A DNA stretch of 24,700 nucleotides from Erysipelotrichaceae bacterium (GCA_018365815.1 JAGZJH010000031.1:1-24700); one strand, 5' to 3'; counted from the first letter of the stretch, positions 8,001-16,034 are shown. Notes: generated from the letters alone by a model not told the origin. A program made the numbers and translations.

Positions 8001-8784
8001 TAACACGACGATATAAATCATTTAAATCACTTGTTGCAAAACGCCCACCATCTAATTGTAACATTGGTCTTAAATCAGGTGGTATAACTGGTAATACATC
8101 TAAAATCATCCATTCTGGATCATTTTGAGAACTTCTAAAAGCTTCAATTGCTTCTAAACGTTTAATTAATTTAGAACGACGTTGTCCTTGTGCTTCTTTT
8201 AATTCTTTAGTAACTGCTTCAAATTCCCCATCTAAATCTACTTTTTGAAGTAAGATTTTAATCGCTTCTGCCCCAATCTTCGCTTCAAAGTTACGTCCAA
8301 ATTTTTCACAGCAATTTCTATAATCTCTTTCAGATAAAACTTGTTTATACTCTAATGGTGTATTTCCTTTATCTGTTACAACATAAGATACGAAATAAAT
8401 AATTTCTTCTAATTGTTTTGGTGACATATCTAAAATTAATCCCATTCTTGAAGGTATTCCTTTTAAATACCAAATGTGGGCTATTGGTGTAGCTAACTCA
8501 ATGTGCCCCATACGTTCACGACGTACAGAAGACTTAGTAACTTCTACACCACAGCGATCACAAACAACGCCTTTATATCTTACTTTCTTGTATTTACCAC
8601 AACTACATTCCCAATCTTTAGAAGGTCCAAAGATTTTTTCACAAAATAGACCATCTTTTTCAGGTTTTTGAGAACGATAGTTAATTGTTTCAGGTTTTTT
8701 AACTTCACCATAAGACCATTCACGAATTTTTTCTGGAGAAGCTAACCCTATTTGAATTGCTGAAAAATTATTAATATCTGCCAT
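5086..8784 (-). CDS. rpoC: RNA polymerase subunit beta-prime
   Basis: A 1232-residue largest subunit of RNA polymerase, forming the catalytic cleft with RpoB. Seen are the N-terminal zinc ribbon (C60, C62, C75, C78), the active-site NADFDGDQ motif with the Mg-binding aspartates (D449, D451, D453), the rudder and lid region around the YSGRSVIAVGP segment, and the second zinc site (C819, C895, C902, C905). The trigger-loop region LTMRTFHMGG is intact. The last 45 or so residues are strongly acidic (EEEEFDFD, DFDEENDFD, EENDDLDEVE), beyond the usual end of the protein core. The start is the ATG at 8784 after AGGAGGAAGTAACC. Only 12 bases separate it from rpoB, so the two are co-transcribed. Confidence 0.98.
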   Translation of the reverse strand: MADINNFSAIQIGLASPEKIREWSYGEVKKPETINYRSQKPEKDGLFCEKIFGPSKDWECSCGKYKKVRYKGVVCDRCGVEVTKSSVRRERMGHIELATPIAHIWYLKGIPSRMGLILDMSPKQLEEIIYFVSYVVTDKGNTPLEYKQVLSERDYRNCCEKFGRNFEAKIGAEAIKILLQKVDLDGEFEAVTKELKEAQGQRRSKLIKRLEAIEAFRSSQNDPEWMILDVLPVIPPDLRPMLQLDGGRFATSDLNDLYRRVITRNNRLKKLLELGTPSIIVQNEKRMLQEAVDALIDNGRRSKPITGAGSRPLKSLSHTLKGKQGRFRQNLLGKRVDYSGRSVIAVGPDLKMYQCGIPREMALNLFKPFVISGLVGDGLATNIKAAERLIDKMDDKIWPIVERVIKQHPVLLNRAPTLHRLGIQAFEPKLVEGRAIRLHPLVCPAFNADFDGDQMAVHVPLSDEAIQEARQLMLGSNNILGPKDGKPIVTPSQDMVLGNYYLTFEKAGAPGEGSVFKDVNEVLLAYNAKVVHLHSRIAIKASSLKNETFTKEQNNSYLITSVGKVIFNTIFTGNFPYVNEPSKENLVATPSRFFVPMGTNIKEHIKNQPIIKPLDKKALGNIINEVFKTSKMSETSVMLDKMKDQGFYYSTIAGITVSANDIQIPERKFKLFDEADLKLEQIKRFYRKGKLTEEERKQQVISLWTNVKDKVQDVVKEDFESNPLNPIFIMSDSGARGNVSNFTQLVGMRGLMSNPKGETIELPIKSSFREGLTASEFFISTHGARKGSTDTALKTADSGYLTRRLVDVAQDVIITEEDCGTDKGFVVSDLFDTSDNSIIAPLYDRLVGRFSQKDVLHPITGEVIVAKDEMINEDLANQIVNAGIKEVEIRSVLGCNAKHGICQKCYGRNLATGEVVEIGEAIGIMAAQSIGEPGTQLTMRTFHMGGVAGGADITQGLPRIQELFEARNPKAKSIISEIEGTVSAILDHDGRAEVVVANDLETRSYLAPYGAKLRVKTGDEVEIGGKITEGSIDPKELLAVADIKAVENYILKEVQKVYRIQGIEISDKHIEVIVRQMLRKMSVVEGGDTGALPGTHISVSRFTELNKEVLSSKKRPAVARPILLGITKASLETESFLSAASFQETTRILTDAAIKGKKDNLRGLKENVIIGKLLPAGTGLRGPLLSPEQKAELEAANEEEEFDFDTLNDFDEENDFDIVETEENDDLDEVEA

Positions 8785-8796
8785 GGTTACTTCCTC

Positions 8797-11700
8797 CTAT
8801 TCTTCATCTTGATCATCTAAATTATCAAAATCATCTAAGTCATCAAAATCTTCTTCAAGATTTTCTTCATCTTCTTCAAAGTCTAATTCAATATCTAAAT
8901 CATCGTCTTCATCAATTTCATCGACTTTTTCTTCAACTTCTTTTTCTTGTTTTTTATCAACTTCGTTATTGACTTCCTCAATAGAAGTTGGGAAGCGACG
9001 TTCTTCTTCCTCGATTTTTCTCATATCGATTTCTTCATCATTTTCATCTAATAAACGAACATCTAAAGCTAATGCTTGTAATTCTTTTTTAAGTACTCTA
9101 AACGCTTCTGGTAATCCTGGTTCAGGCAATTTTTGCCCTTTAACAATGGCTTCATATGTCTTAACACGTCCAACAACATCATCGGATTTTACAGTTAAGA
9201 TTTCACGTAATGTATAGGCTGCACCATAGGCTTCAAGTGCCCAGATTTCCATTTCTCCAAATCTTTGTCCACCGTTTTGTGCTTTACCACCTAAAGGTTG
9301 TTGCGTAACTAATGAATATGGCCCAACTGCACGAGCATGAAGTTTATCATCAACCATGTGGGCTAATTTAATCATGTACATAATTCCAACAGAGATTTTA
9401 GAATCAAAATATTCTCCAGTTTCACCACTGATTACCCATTGTTTACCGTCTTTTGCCATTCCTGCTTCTTCCATAATATCTTCTAAATCCGCACGATGTA
9501 AACCATCAAAAGCAGGTGTCGCAATATATAAACCTAATTGTTTAGCAGCATAACCTAAGTGTAATTCTAACACTTGTCCGATGTTCATACGAGAAGGTAC
9601 CCCTAATGGATTAAGCATGATGTCTAATGGTGTTCCATCTTCTAAGTGAGGCATATCTTCAATTGGTAATATTTTAGAAATAACCCCTTTATTACCATGA
9701 CGTCCCGCCATTTTATCCCCTTCAGAGATTTTACGTTTTTGAACGATGTAAACTTTAATAACTTGATTTACACCAGGTTGTAAATCATCTCCGTTTTTAC
9801 GTGAGAAGATTTTAATATCATGAACAATACCTGCTCCACCATGAGGAACACGTAATGAATTATCTTTAACTTCTCTAGATTTTTCTCCAAAGATTGCTAA
9901 TAATAATTTTTCTTCTGCCGACAATTCTGCTTGTCCTTTAGGAGTTACTTTACCAACTAAAATGTCTCCTTCTTTAACTTCAGCACCGATCATGATAATA
10001 CCATTACTATTTAAATTTTTACGTGCTTCTTCACCAACGTTAGGAATGTCACGAGTAATTTCTTCAGGTCCTAATTTAGTTTCACGACATTCAATACTAT
10101 ATTCTTCAATATGAATTGAAGTATAGACATCTTCTTTAACTAATCTTTCTGACATAATAATGGCATCTTCATAGTTATAACCATTCCATGTCATGAATCC
10201 AACTAATACATTTTGACCTAATGCTAATTCACCTTGCTCCATTGCTGGACCATCTGCTAACACTTCGCCTTTAGTAACTTTTTGACCAACTGTTACAATT
10301 GGTGAATGGTTAATACAAGTTCCTGCATTTGAAATATTAAATTTTAACAAACGATAGTTTCTAGGTCCTGTTGCTTCTTCTATGATAATTTTTTTAGCAT
10401 CTACATAAGTAACAATACCATCTTCTTTAGCTACAACTGCACTTCCTGAGTCTCTAGCTGCTTGATGTTCCATACCAGTTCCAACAAAAGGTGTATGTGG
10501 ATTTAATAACGGTACAGCTTGACGTTGCATGTTGGCACCCATTAAGGCACGAGTTGCATCATCGTTTTCGATGAACGGGATACATGAAGTTGCTACTGAA
10601 ACGATTTGTTTTGGTGAAATATCGATAAAATCAACTTCTTCACGTTTAGCCATGATGTTTTCACCTAAATGACGTGCAATAACTTGTTCATCTAAGATTT
10701 CACCATCTTCGCTTGTTTTTACATTTGCTTGAGCTATGATATATTTCTTTTCAACATCTGCTGTTAAATAACGAACATCAGATTCATCAATTTTAGCGTT
10801 ATTAACTTTACGATATGGCGTTTCAATAAATCCATATTTATTGATTTTAGCATATGATGCTAATGTTGTAATTAACCCGATGTTTGGACCTTCAGGAGTT
10901 TCGATTGGACAAATTCTACCATAGTGAGAACTGTGTACGTCACGCACTTCATATCCTGCACGGTCACGACTTAAACCACCAGGTCCTAACGCAGATAAAC
11001 GACGTTTATTAGTTAACTCGGCTAACGGATTAATTTGATCCATGAATTGAGATAACTGGCTTGATGAGAAGAATTCTTTAATCGCCGCAGTTAATGGTCG
11101 AATATTTGTTAATGATTGAGGTGTTGCACTATCACTTTCAGATAATGACATTCTTTCTTTAACCACTCTTTCCATTCTTGATAAACCAATTCTAAATTGA
11201 TTTTGAATTAATTCCCCTACTGTACGAACACGTCTGTTTCCTAAATGATCAATGTCATCTAATAAACCTAAACGCATCATATATTTAATACGATCATCTG
11301 TTGGATATTGTAATTCATCAAAAATATCCACTAAATTAAACATATATGAATAAGCAGCAATCATATCTGAAATAGTAATAAATTTACTTTCTAATGATAA
11401 ATCTGTTCCAATGATACGCATTTTACGATTACATGTATCATCAACCCATACATCTACCATTTGAACAGTTCCATGACTTGCCATTCTTTCATTGGTTTTA
11501 ATATCAACCATATGAGCACCAGCTTCAAAAACAGGTTTTAACAAAGCTACTTGTTCTTTATCAATGAATGTTCCTTCTTTTAATATAACATTTCCATCAA
11601 CATCAACGATGTCTTGAGCTAATACTCTACTATATAAACGATCTGATAAACTTAATTTTTGTGCAAATTTGAAACGTCCTGCTCCTGCTAAGTCATAACG

Positions 11701-12495
11701 TTTTGGATCAAAAAACTTTGTATATAATAAGTTATTTGCACCATCTAAAGTTGCTGGTTCACCCGGTCTTAATTTTGTGTGAATCTCAATTAATGCCTCT
11801 TCTGTACTATGTGTTGGATCTTTCGCTAGTGTATTTAAGATATATTCATGTTCACCAAAAACATTAATAATATCTTCATCAGTTGATAATCCTAAAGCAC
11901 GTAATAAAATTGTACCAGGAATTTTACGAGTACGATCAATACGAACGTTTAATACATTTTTTGCATCATTTTCAAATTCTAACCATGTTCCACGAGAAGG
12001 AATTACACTCCCAGCAAATACAGTTTTACCGCTTTTATCAAGCACTTCATTAAAATATGCTCCTGGAGAACGAACTAATTGAGAAACAATTACACGTTCT
12101 GCCCCATTTATAATAAATGTCCCACCATCTGTCATTAATGGGAAATCACCCATAAATACTTCATTTTCTTTAATTTCACCTGTATTAGTATTTACTAATC
12201 TAAGTGTAGCTCTAAGTGGCGCCGCATAGTTAGTATCACGGTCCTTACTTTCATCAGCCGAAAACTTAGCATCATCAAAATAACAATCAACAAACTCTAA
12301 TGACAAAGTTTCATTGTAGTTAGTAATTGGATATATATCTTGAAAAACTTCTTTAATCCCTTGTTCTTTAAACCAACGGTAAGAGTCAGTTTGAATTTCA
12401 ACCAAATTAGGTAATTCTAAAGAACCACTAATTCGAGAATAATTACGACGAGTAATTCTACTTTTTGACTGCGTTTTTCTTTGTTCCACGTACAT
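8797..12495 (-). CDS. rpoB: RNA polymerase subunit beta
   Basis: The beta subunit of RNA polymerase, 1232 residues from ATG 12495. A GTG at 12489 is spaced better from AAGGGG and is an equal candidate; a TTG at 12507 is less likely. The full family architecture is present, from the N-terminal protrusion (LELPNLVEIQTDSY) to the C-terminal clamp (GGKAQNGGQRFGEMEIWALEAYGAA). The rifampicin pocket SSQLSQFMDQ...KRRLSALGPGG is conserved except that residue 496 (codon 11008-11010) is Asn where E. coli has His526. About 60 C-terminal residues form a highly acidic tail rich in DD and EE runs. It is preceded by its own promoter, apart from the rplJL unit. Confidence 0.98.
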   Translation of the reverse strand: MYVEQRKTQSKSRITRRNYSRISGSLELPNLVEIQTDSYRWFKEQGIKEVFQDIYPITNYNETLSLEFVDCYFDDAKFSADESKDRDTNYAAPLRATLRLVNTNTGEIKENEVFMGDFPLMTDGGTFIINGAERVIVSQLVRSPGAYFNEVLDKSGKTVFAGSVIPSRGTWLEFENDAKNVLNVRIDRTRKIPGTILLRALGLSTDEDIINVFGEHEYILNTLAKDPTHSTEEALIEIHTKLRPGEPATLDGANNLLYTKFFDPKRYDLAGAGRFKFAQKLSLSDRLYSRVLAQDIVDVDGNVILKEGTFIDKEQVALLKPVFEAGAHMVDIKTNERMASHGTVQMVDVWVDDTCNRKMRIIGTDLSLESKFITISDMIAAYSYMFNLVDIFDELQYPTDDRIKYMMRLGLLDDIDHLGNRRVRTVGELIQNQFRIGLSRMERVVKERMSLSESDSATPQSLTNIRPLTAAIKEFFSSSQLSQFMDQINPLAELTNKRRLSALGPGGLSRDRAGYEVRDVHSSHYGRICPIETPEGPNIGLITTLASYAKINKYGFIETPYRKVNNAKIDESDVRYLTADVEKKYIIAQANVKTSEDGEILDEQVIARHLGENIMAKREEVDFIDISPKQIVSVATSCIPFIENDDATRALMGANMQRQAVPLLNPHTPFVGTGMEHQAARDSGSAVVAKEDGIVTYVDAKKIIIEEATGPRNYRLLKFNISNAGTCINHSPIVTVGQKVTKGEVLADGPAMEQGELALGQNVLVGFMTWNGYNYEDAIIMSERLVKEDVYTSIHIEEYSIECRETKLGPEEITRDIPNVGEEARKNLNSNGIIMIGAEVKEGDILVGKVTPKGQAELSAEEKLLLAIFGEKSREVKDNSLRVPHGGAGIVHDIKIFSRKNGDDLQPGVNQVIKVYIVQKRKISEGDKMAGRHGNKGVISKILPIEDMPHLEDGTPLDIMLNPLGVPSRMNIGQVLELHLGYAAKQLGLYIATPAFDGLHRADLEDIMEEAGMAKDGKQWVISGETGEYFDSKISVGIMYMIKLAHMVDDKLHARAVGPYSLVTQQPLGGKAQNGGQRFGEMEIWALEAYGAAYTLREILTVKSDDVVGRVKTYEAIVKGQKLPEPGLPEAFRVLKKELQALALDVRLLDENDEEIDMRKIEEEERRFPTSIEEVNNEVDKKQEKEVEEKVDEIDEDDDLDIELDFEEDEENLEEDFDDLDDFDNLDDQDEE

Positions 12496-12567
12496 CCACC
12501 CCTTCAAAGTTCTCTATTTAAACTGTTTTAGAGTATACAAAAATACCACTATAAAACATTAATAGGC

Positions 12568-12604
12568 ATTATAGTATGTTAGCATAACTTTAAGATATAG
12601 TCAA
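12568..12604 (-). promoter_or_regulatory. Promoter of rpoBC
   Basis: On the minus strand TTGACT (12604-12599) is followed after 17 bp by TAACAT (12581-12576), preceded by TGC as an extended -10. A perfect TATAAT (12573-12568) lies 8 bases further but has no good -35 at proper distance. The leader to the rpoB start is about 65-75 bases. Confidence 0.6.
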
Positions 12605-12860
12605 TAATAAAATCAAAATTATTAAAATTAATTTTAGAATAAATAATAAAATCACACTTAAATCCAATTTAGCACAACTTTTAATGAAGTGTATTTAAAG
12701 CTCAATAAAAAATTTGCTTAATCATTTGATACAGAGTTTAATTAGTTATTATGATTAAAGAAAAATATATTTCATTTTTTATACTTTATAATATGATAAG
12801 TAAATATTATCATGGTATTTTATAAATCTTTATTAACTGATCAATAAAATTTTCTAATAC
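12605..12860. other. AT-rich spacer between rpoB promoter and rsmC terminator
   Basis: About 250 bases, very A/T-rich, with no open frame carrying a ribosome binding site and no structured element that I could find. Together with the flanking signals it makes a 526-base break inside an operon that is often compact in Firmicutes. Confidence 0.4.
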
Positions 12861-12911
12861 AAAAAAAACCTCCTTTTAACCTTTAACTATTTAGGTTTTC
12901 AATAAGAAGGT
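12861..12911 (-). terminator. Terminator downstream of rsmC
   Basis: On the minus strand ACCTTCTT (12911-12904) pairs with AAGGAGGT (12875-12868; 8 bp, one G-U pair), with an inner AACCT/AGGTT stem, and is followed by an unbroken run of eight T. It lies about 110 bases past the rsmC stop and would isolate the ribosomal-protein transcript from rpoBC. Confidence 0.75.
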
Positions 12912-13021
12912 CGTTATGTTCATCATACTTTATAAACGCATTTTTAATCATTACTTATTTGAATAATCTAATTTCAAATAAAAGCGAATTATAATTAATT
13001 AAAAAGTTTGTATGTTGAATT

Positions 13022-13624
13022 TTATTTATTAGTTTTAATAGATTTTAAAATGTAATATCCTTTGTCTTTTTTGACAACTTCAACATGATCAAATACTTCT
13101 TCCATGCATTTTTTAGCACTAGGCGCACCTTGTTTTTTTTGGATAACTACCCATAACTCTCCGTTTTTATTTAGATGATTATAAGCATTACTTAAAATAT
13201 TGTGAACAATTTCTTTACCCGCACGAATAGGTGGATTAGTAACAATTAAATCATATGTTCGATTGACATTTTCATAACATGAACTCTCAAATGCATTGAT
13301 GTTTTCAATATGATTCAAAAAAGCATTTTCTTTGCACAATTCTAACGCTTTTAAGTTTACATCTAGTAAGTCAAAATGAATTTCAGGATTGTTAATTGCT
13401 AATGAAAGTCCAATTCCCCCATAACCAGCTCCAACATCAAGAACTGATTGGACATGAGGTTGAATTTCAATTGCATTTAATAAAACTCTTGAACCATAGT
13501 CTATAAAATCTCTTGAAAATACACCAGAATCAGTTTTAAATGTGATTGTTTTATTTAAATAATTAAATTGAAATGTTTTAGTATCACTTTTTAAATTTTC
13601 TTCATTTGTATAATAATGTGCCAT
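13022..13624 (-). CDS. rsmC: RsmC-family 16S rRNA guanine-N2 methyltransferase (YbxB)
   Basis: A 200-residue S-adenosylmethionine-dependent methyltransferase of the class that modifies guanine in the small-subunit rRNA (E. coli RsmC acts at G1207). The Rossmann motif I reads VLDVGAGYGGIGLSLA, followed by the acidic DLLDVN loop and the catalytic NPPIRAGK, which matches the NPP(F/Y/I) signature of N2-guanine and N6-adenine enzymes. It is shorter than E. coli RsmC because it lacks the N-terminal pseudo-domain, as in the Bacillus YbxB form. The start is ATG 13624, about 7 bases after GAGG; an in-frame GTG further up overlaps that site. The position between rplL and rpoB is that of ybxB in Bacillus. 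Confidence 0.87.
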   Translation of the reverse strand: MAHYYTNEENLKSDTKTFQFNYLNKTITFKTDSGVFSRDFIDYGSRVLLNAIEIQPHVQSVLDVGAGYGGIGLSLAINNPEIHFDLLDVNLKALELCKENAFLNHIENINAFESSCYENVNRTYDLIVTNPPIRAGKEIVHNILSNAYNHLNKNGELWVVIQKKQGAPSAKKCMEEVFDHVEVVKKDKGYYILKSIKTNK

Positions 13625-13652
13625 ATTTAACCTCACAATTCATATTCAAAAT

Positions 13653-13675
13653 AAAAAAGCCCTTGTGGGCTTCTT
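13653..13675 (-). terminator. Terminator behind rplL
   Basis: On the minus strand AAGCCC, loop ACAA, GGGCTT (13672-13657), followed by a T-rich tail. It is 14 bases after the rplL stop and 29 bases before the rsmC start, so rsmC is probably read by leak-through. Confidence 0.8.
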
Positions 13676-13685
13676 ATAAGAAAAA

Positions 13686-14057
13686 TTATTTAACTTCTAC
13701 GCTAGCTCCAGCAGCTTCTAATTTTTCTTTAATTCCGTTAGCTTCATCAACTGAGATGTTTTCTTTGATAGCAGCAGGTAATTTGTCAACTAAACCTTTA
13801 GCATCAACTAAACCTAATCCAGTGATTTCTCTTACAGCTTTGATAACTGCAACTTTAGTAGCTCCAGCATCAGTTAATGTAACAGTTACAGTTGATGGTT
13901 CAGCATCAGCTGCAGCAGCATCTCCAGCAACAACAGCAACAGGAGCAGCAGCAGTTACATCAAATTTTTCTTCGATTGCTTTTACTAAGTCATTTAATTC
14001 TAAGATAGTAGCTTCTTCTAAATAAGTTAAAATTTCTTCATGTGTTAATTTTGCCAT
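13686..14057 (-). CDS. rplL: 50S ribosomal protein L7/L12
   Basis: A 123-residue stalk protein, the usual length, present in several copies per ribosome and needed for elongation-factor GTPase activation. It has the N-terminal L10-binding helices (MAKLTHEEILTYLEEATILEL), a flexible Ala-rich hinge around residues 35-55, and the globular C-terminal domain with TKVAVIKAVREITGLGLVDAK and GIKEKLEAAGASVEVK. GGAGG lies 10 bases before the ATG. It is 33 bases behind rplJ and followed by a strong terminator. Confidence 0.98.
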   Translation of the reverse strand: MAKLTHEEILTYLEEATILELNDLVKAIEEKFDVTAAAPVAVVAGDAAAADAEPSTVTVTLTDAGATKVAVIKAVREITGLGLVDAKGLVDKLPAAIKENISVDEANGIKEKLEAAGASVEVK

Positions 14058-14090
14058 TTTAATATATCCTCCGATTAATTTTATTTTCTC

Positions 14091-14618
14091 TTATGCTTCA
14101 GCTGTTTCAGTAGTTTCTACTGGACCACCGTTTCTAGCTTCAGCAACTGCGTTAATAACGCGTGCAACTTTACCAATTGGCGCTTTAATGCATCCAAGTA
14201 ACATAGAATACATACCTTCTCTGTTTGGTAATTTTGATAATTCATTAATTTCAGCTTCTGCTAAAATTTTCCCTTCAACAATACCAGCTTTAATTACTAA
14301 ATCTTTGTGATCTTTAGCAAATTTTGCTAATATTCTTGCAGGTGCTACAGCATCAGTTGTACCAAATGCAATTGCGTTTGGTCCTACTAAATGAGTGTTA
14401 ATTTCTCCGAACCCTAATTCTTCAGTAGCTCTTTGAACCATTTTGTTTTTGTAAACTTTGAATTCAACGTCTTCAGCTCTTAAACTTCTACGTAATTCAG
14501 TTACTTCTGCAACTGTTAATCCACGATATTCTACTACAACAGCAGATTGTGCATTTTTTAATTTATCAGTGATTTCAGAAACAATCACTTTTTTTGATTC
14601 AATTGCTTGTGCAGACAT
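14091..14618 (-). CDS. rplJ: 50S ribosomal protein L10
   Basis: A 175-residue base of the L7/L12 stalk, binding 23S rRNA and carrying L12 dimers on its C-terminal helix. The conserved N-terminal part (VVVEYRGLTVAEVTELRRSLR, FKVYKNKMVQRA) and the HLVGPNAIAFG strand are present. AGGAGGTG precedes the ATG by 5 bases. In the L10 family the L10-L12 complex represses its own mRNA; the leader at 14619-14793 carries the expected RNA structure. Confidence 0.98.
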   Translation of the reverse strand: MSAQAIESKKVIVSEITDKLKNAQSAVVVEYRGLTVAEVTELRRSLRAEDVEFKVYKNKMVQRATEELGFGEINTHLVGPNAIAFGTTDAVAPARILAKFAKDHKDLVIKAGIVEGKILAEAEINELSKLPNREGMYSMLLGCIKAPIGKVARVINAVAEARNGGPVETTETAEA

Positions 14619-14793
14619 TGTGACACCTCCTATTTAAATTTAAATATATTGCAACAATATATCCTAATAAAACCCTCATGTAAAACACGAGGGTTATGTC
14701 AACGTTATGTAACGATAACACCTCGGCAACATGATTAAGCTTTCGCCGTTGCTGTCTACGGTATATTGATTGCGACTTATTTTAAACTGCGAA
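14619..14793 (-). ncRNA. L10 leader (rplJL autoregulatory mRNA element) with attenuator
   Basis: The minus-strand transcript contains the hallmark L10-leader blocks CCGTAGACAGCAACGGCG and GTTGCCGAGGTG (between about 14762 and 14718), which form the L10-L12 binding fold. An attenuator hairpin follows (14695-14686 with 14680-14671, 10 bp with one wobble) ending in TTTTATT. A further 8-bp stem ATATATTG/CAATATAT (14662-14655 with 14651-14644) lies just before the ribosome binding site. Recognition is by consensus blocks from memory. Confidence 0.85.
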
Positions 14794-15477
14794 CTATAAA
14801 GTTGCAACTTTGATGCTAGGTCCCATTGTTGAAGACACAGCAACATTTTTCATGTAGACACCTTTAGCACTACTTGGTTTAGCTTTTACTAAAACATCAT
14901 AGATTGCATTATAGTTTTCTACTAATTTTTCAGTATCAAATGATACTTTTCCAATAGTAACGTGCACGTTACCTTGTTTATCTGTACGATAAGTTACTTT
15001 ACCTGCTTTAACTTCGTTAACAGCTTTAGTAACATCCATAGTTACAGTTCCAGTTTTAGGGTTAGGCATTAAACCTTTAGGTCCTAAAATACGTCCTAAT
15101 TTCCCTAATTCAGCCATCATATCAGGTGTAGCGATCATTACTTCAAAATCTAACCAACCTTTTTTGATTTCTTCTAAAATTTCAGTTCCACCAACTACAT
15201 CAGCACCTGCTGCTTTAGCTTCTTCAACTTTAGCACCTTGAGTAACTACTAAAACTTTTTTAGTTTTACCAGTTCCGTTAGGTAATACCATAGCTCCACG
15301 TAATTGTTGGTCTGCATGTCTAGTATCTAATCCTAATTTAAATGCAACATCAACAGTAGCATCAAATTTAACTGTACTAGTTTTTTTAACTAATTCAATT
15401 GCTTCTTCAACTGAATATGTCTTATTTTTTTCAATTAAAGCTTTAGCTTCAATATATTTTTTACCTTTCTTAGCCAT
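14794..15477 (-). CDS. rplA: 50S ribosomal protein L1
   Basis: A 227-residue L1-stalk protein, full length. It has the family signatures GTGKTKKVLVVTQG, LGRILGPKGLMPNPKTGT and the YNAIYDVLVKAKPSSAKG region. L1 binds 23S rRNA at the E-site side and in many bacteria represses its own operon by binding a mimic in the mRNA. Candidate mimics precede both this gene and rplK. The start ATG 15477 is preceded by AAGGAGG. Eighty bases separate it from rplK. Confidence 0.98.
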   Translation of the reverse strand: MAKKGKKYIEAKALIEKNKTYSVEEAIELVKKTSTVKFDATVDVAFKLGLDTRHADQQLRGAMVLPNGTGKTKKVLVVTQGAKVEEAKAAGADVVGGTEILEEIKKGWLDFEVMIATPDMMAELGKLGRILGPKGLMPNPKTGTVTMDVTKAVNEVKAGKVTYRTDKQGNVHVTIGKVSFDTEKLVENYNAIYDVLVKAKPSSAKGVYMKNVAVSSTMGPSIKVATL

Positions 15478-15493
15478 TTTGCTTCCTCCTTAA

Positions 15494-15519
15494 GTGGTAA
15501 TAGCGGATAATCCTCCCAC
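15494..15519 (-). promoter_or_regulatory. Leader hairpin before rplA, probable L1 binding site
   Basis: On the minus strand GTGGG-AGGAT-TATCC-GCTATTACCAC (15519-15494) folds as an outer GTGG/CCAC and inner GGAT/ATCC stem with an asymmetric internal loop, ending a few bases before the rplA ribosome binding site. The same pattern stands before rplK. This fits autoregulation by L1; function is inferred. Confidence 0.6.
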
Positions 15520-15557
15520 GATTGAGTGTTATATCCTTACTTTCTTCTTTCGTTTAA

Positions 15558-15974
15558 TTAAAATGCTTCTACTTCTACACCCATATTGCGAGCAGTTCCA
15601 GCGACAATTTTCATTGCACCTTCAATATCGTTCGCATTTAAATCAGGCATTTTGTACTCAGCGATTTCTTTTAATTGAGCTGCTGAAAGTTTAGCTACTG
15701 TTTCTTTACCTGGGTTAGTTGCACCTTTTTTAATACCGCATGCATTCATAATTTTTTCTGCTGCTGGTGCTGTTTTTAATACGAAGTCGAAATCTTTGTC
15801 TTCATAAACAGTGATTACAACCGGTACTGTTTCACCCATACGATCTCTTGTTTGATCATTAAATGCAGTACAGAACTTAGGCATTTGAATCCCTGCACCT
15901 GCTAAAGCTGGTCCTGGTTTTGCTTGTCCTGCTTTGAATTGAATTTTAACAACTTTTACTACTTTTTTACTCAC
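15558..15974 (-). CDS. rplK: 50S ribosomal protein L11
   Basis: A 138-residue GTPase-centre protein. It has the N-terminal domain with IQFKAGQAKPGPALAGAG (the thiostrepton-contact proline region) and the C-terminal rRNA-binding domain with MNACGIKKGA and IEGAMKIVAGTARNMGVEV. The start is the GTG at 15974, 8 bases after AGGAGG and matching the usual SKKVVKV N-terminus. An in-frame GTG nine bases earlier overlaps the ribosome binding site and is rejected. First gene of the rplK-rplA unit, with its own promoter and leader. Confidence 0.97.
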   Translation of the reverse strand: MSKKVVKVVKIQFKAGQAKPGPALAGAGIQMPKFCTAFNDQTRDRMGETVPVVITVYEDKDFDFVLKTAPAAEKIMNACGIKKGATNPGKETVAKLSAAQLKEIAEYKMPDLNANDIEGAMKIVAGTARNMGVEVEAF

Positions 15975-16006
15975 GCGACACACCTCCTATAAAATTTGCC
16001 CGTGCT

Positions 16007-16034
16007 GTGGTCTATCGGATATTGATCCTTCCAC
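16007..16034 (-). promoter_or_regulatory. Leader hairpin before rplK, twin of the rplA leader
   Basis: The minus strand reads GTGGAAGGAT, a short loop, ATCCGATAGACCAC (16034-16007): outer GTGG/CCAC, inner GGAT/ATCC, same bulge pattern and same CG before the stem as at 15494-15519. It lies between the rplK promoter and ribosome binding site. Probable L1 target, by analogy to known L1 autoregulation. Confidence 0.6.

Noticed and set aside
12568..12573. TATAAT as main -10 of the rpoB promoter paired with TTGACT
   Set aside because: The spacer would be 25 bp; the TAACAT at 17 bp with TG extension fits better, though both could be used.
13606..14025. Long plus-strand open frame opposite rplL (139 codons)
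   Set aside because: It is antisense to rplL, has no ribosome binding site and an Ala/Ser/Thr composition mirroring the rplL codons; a shadow frame.
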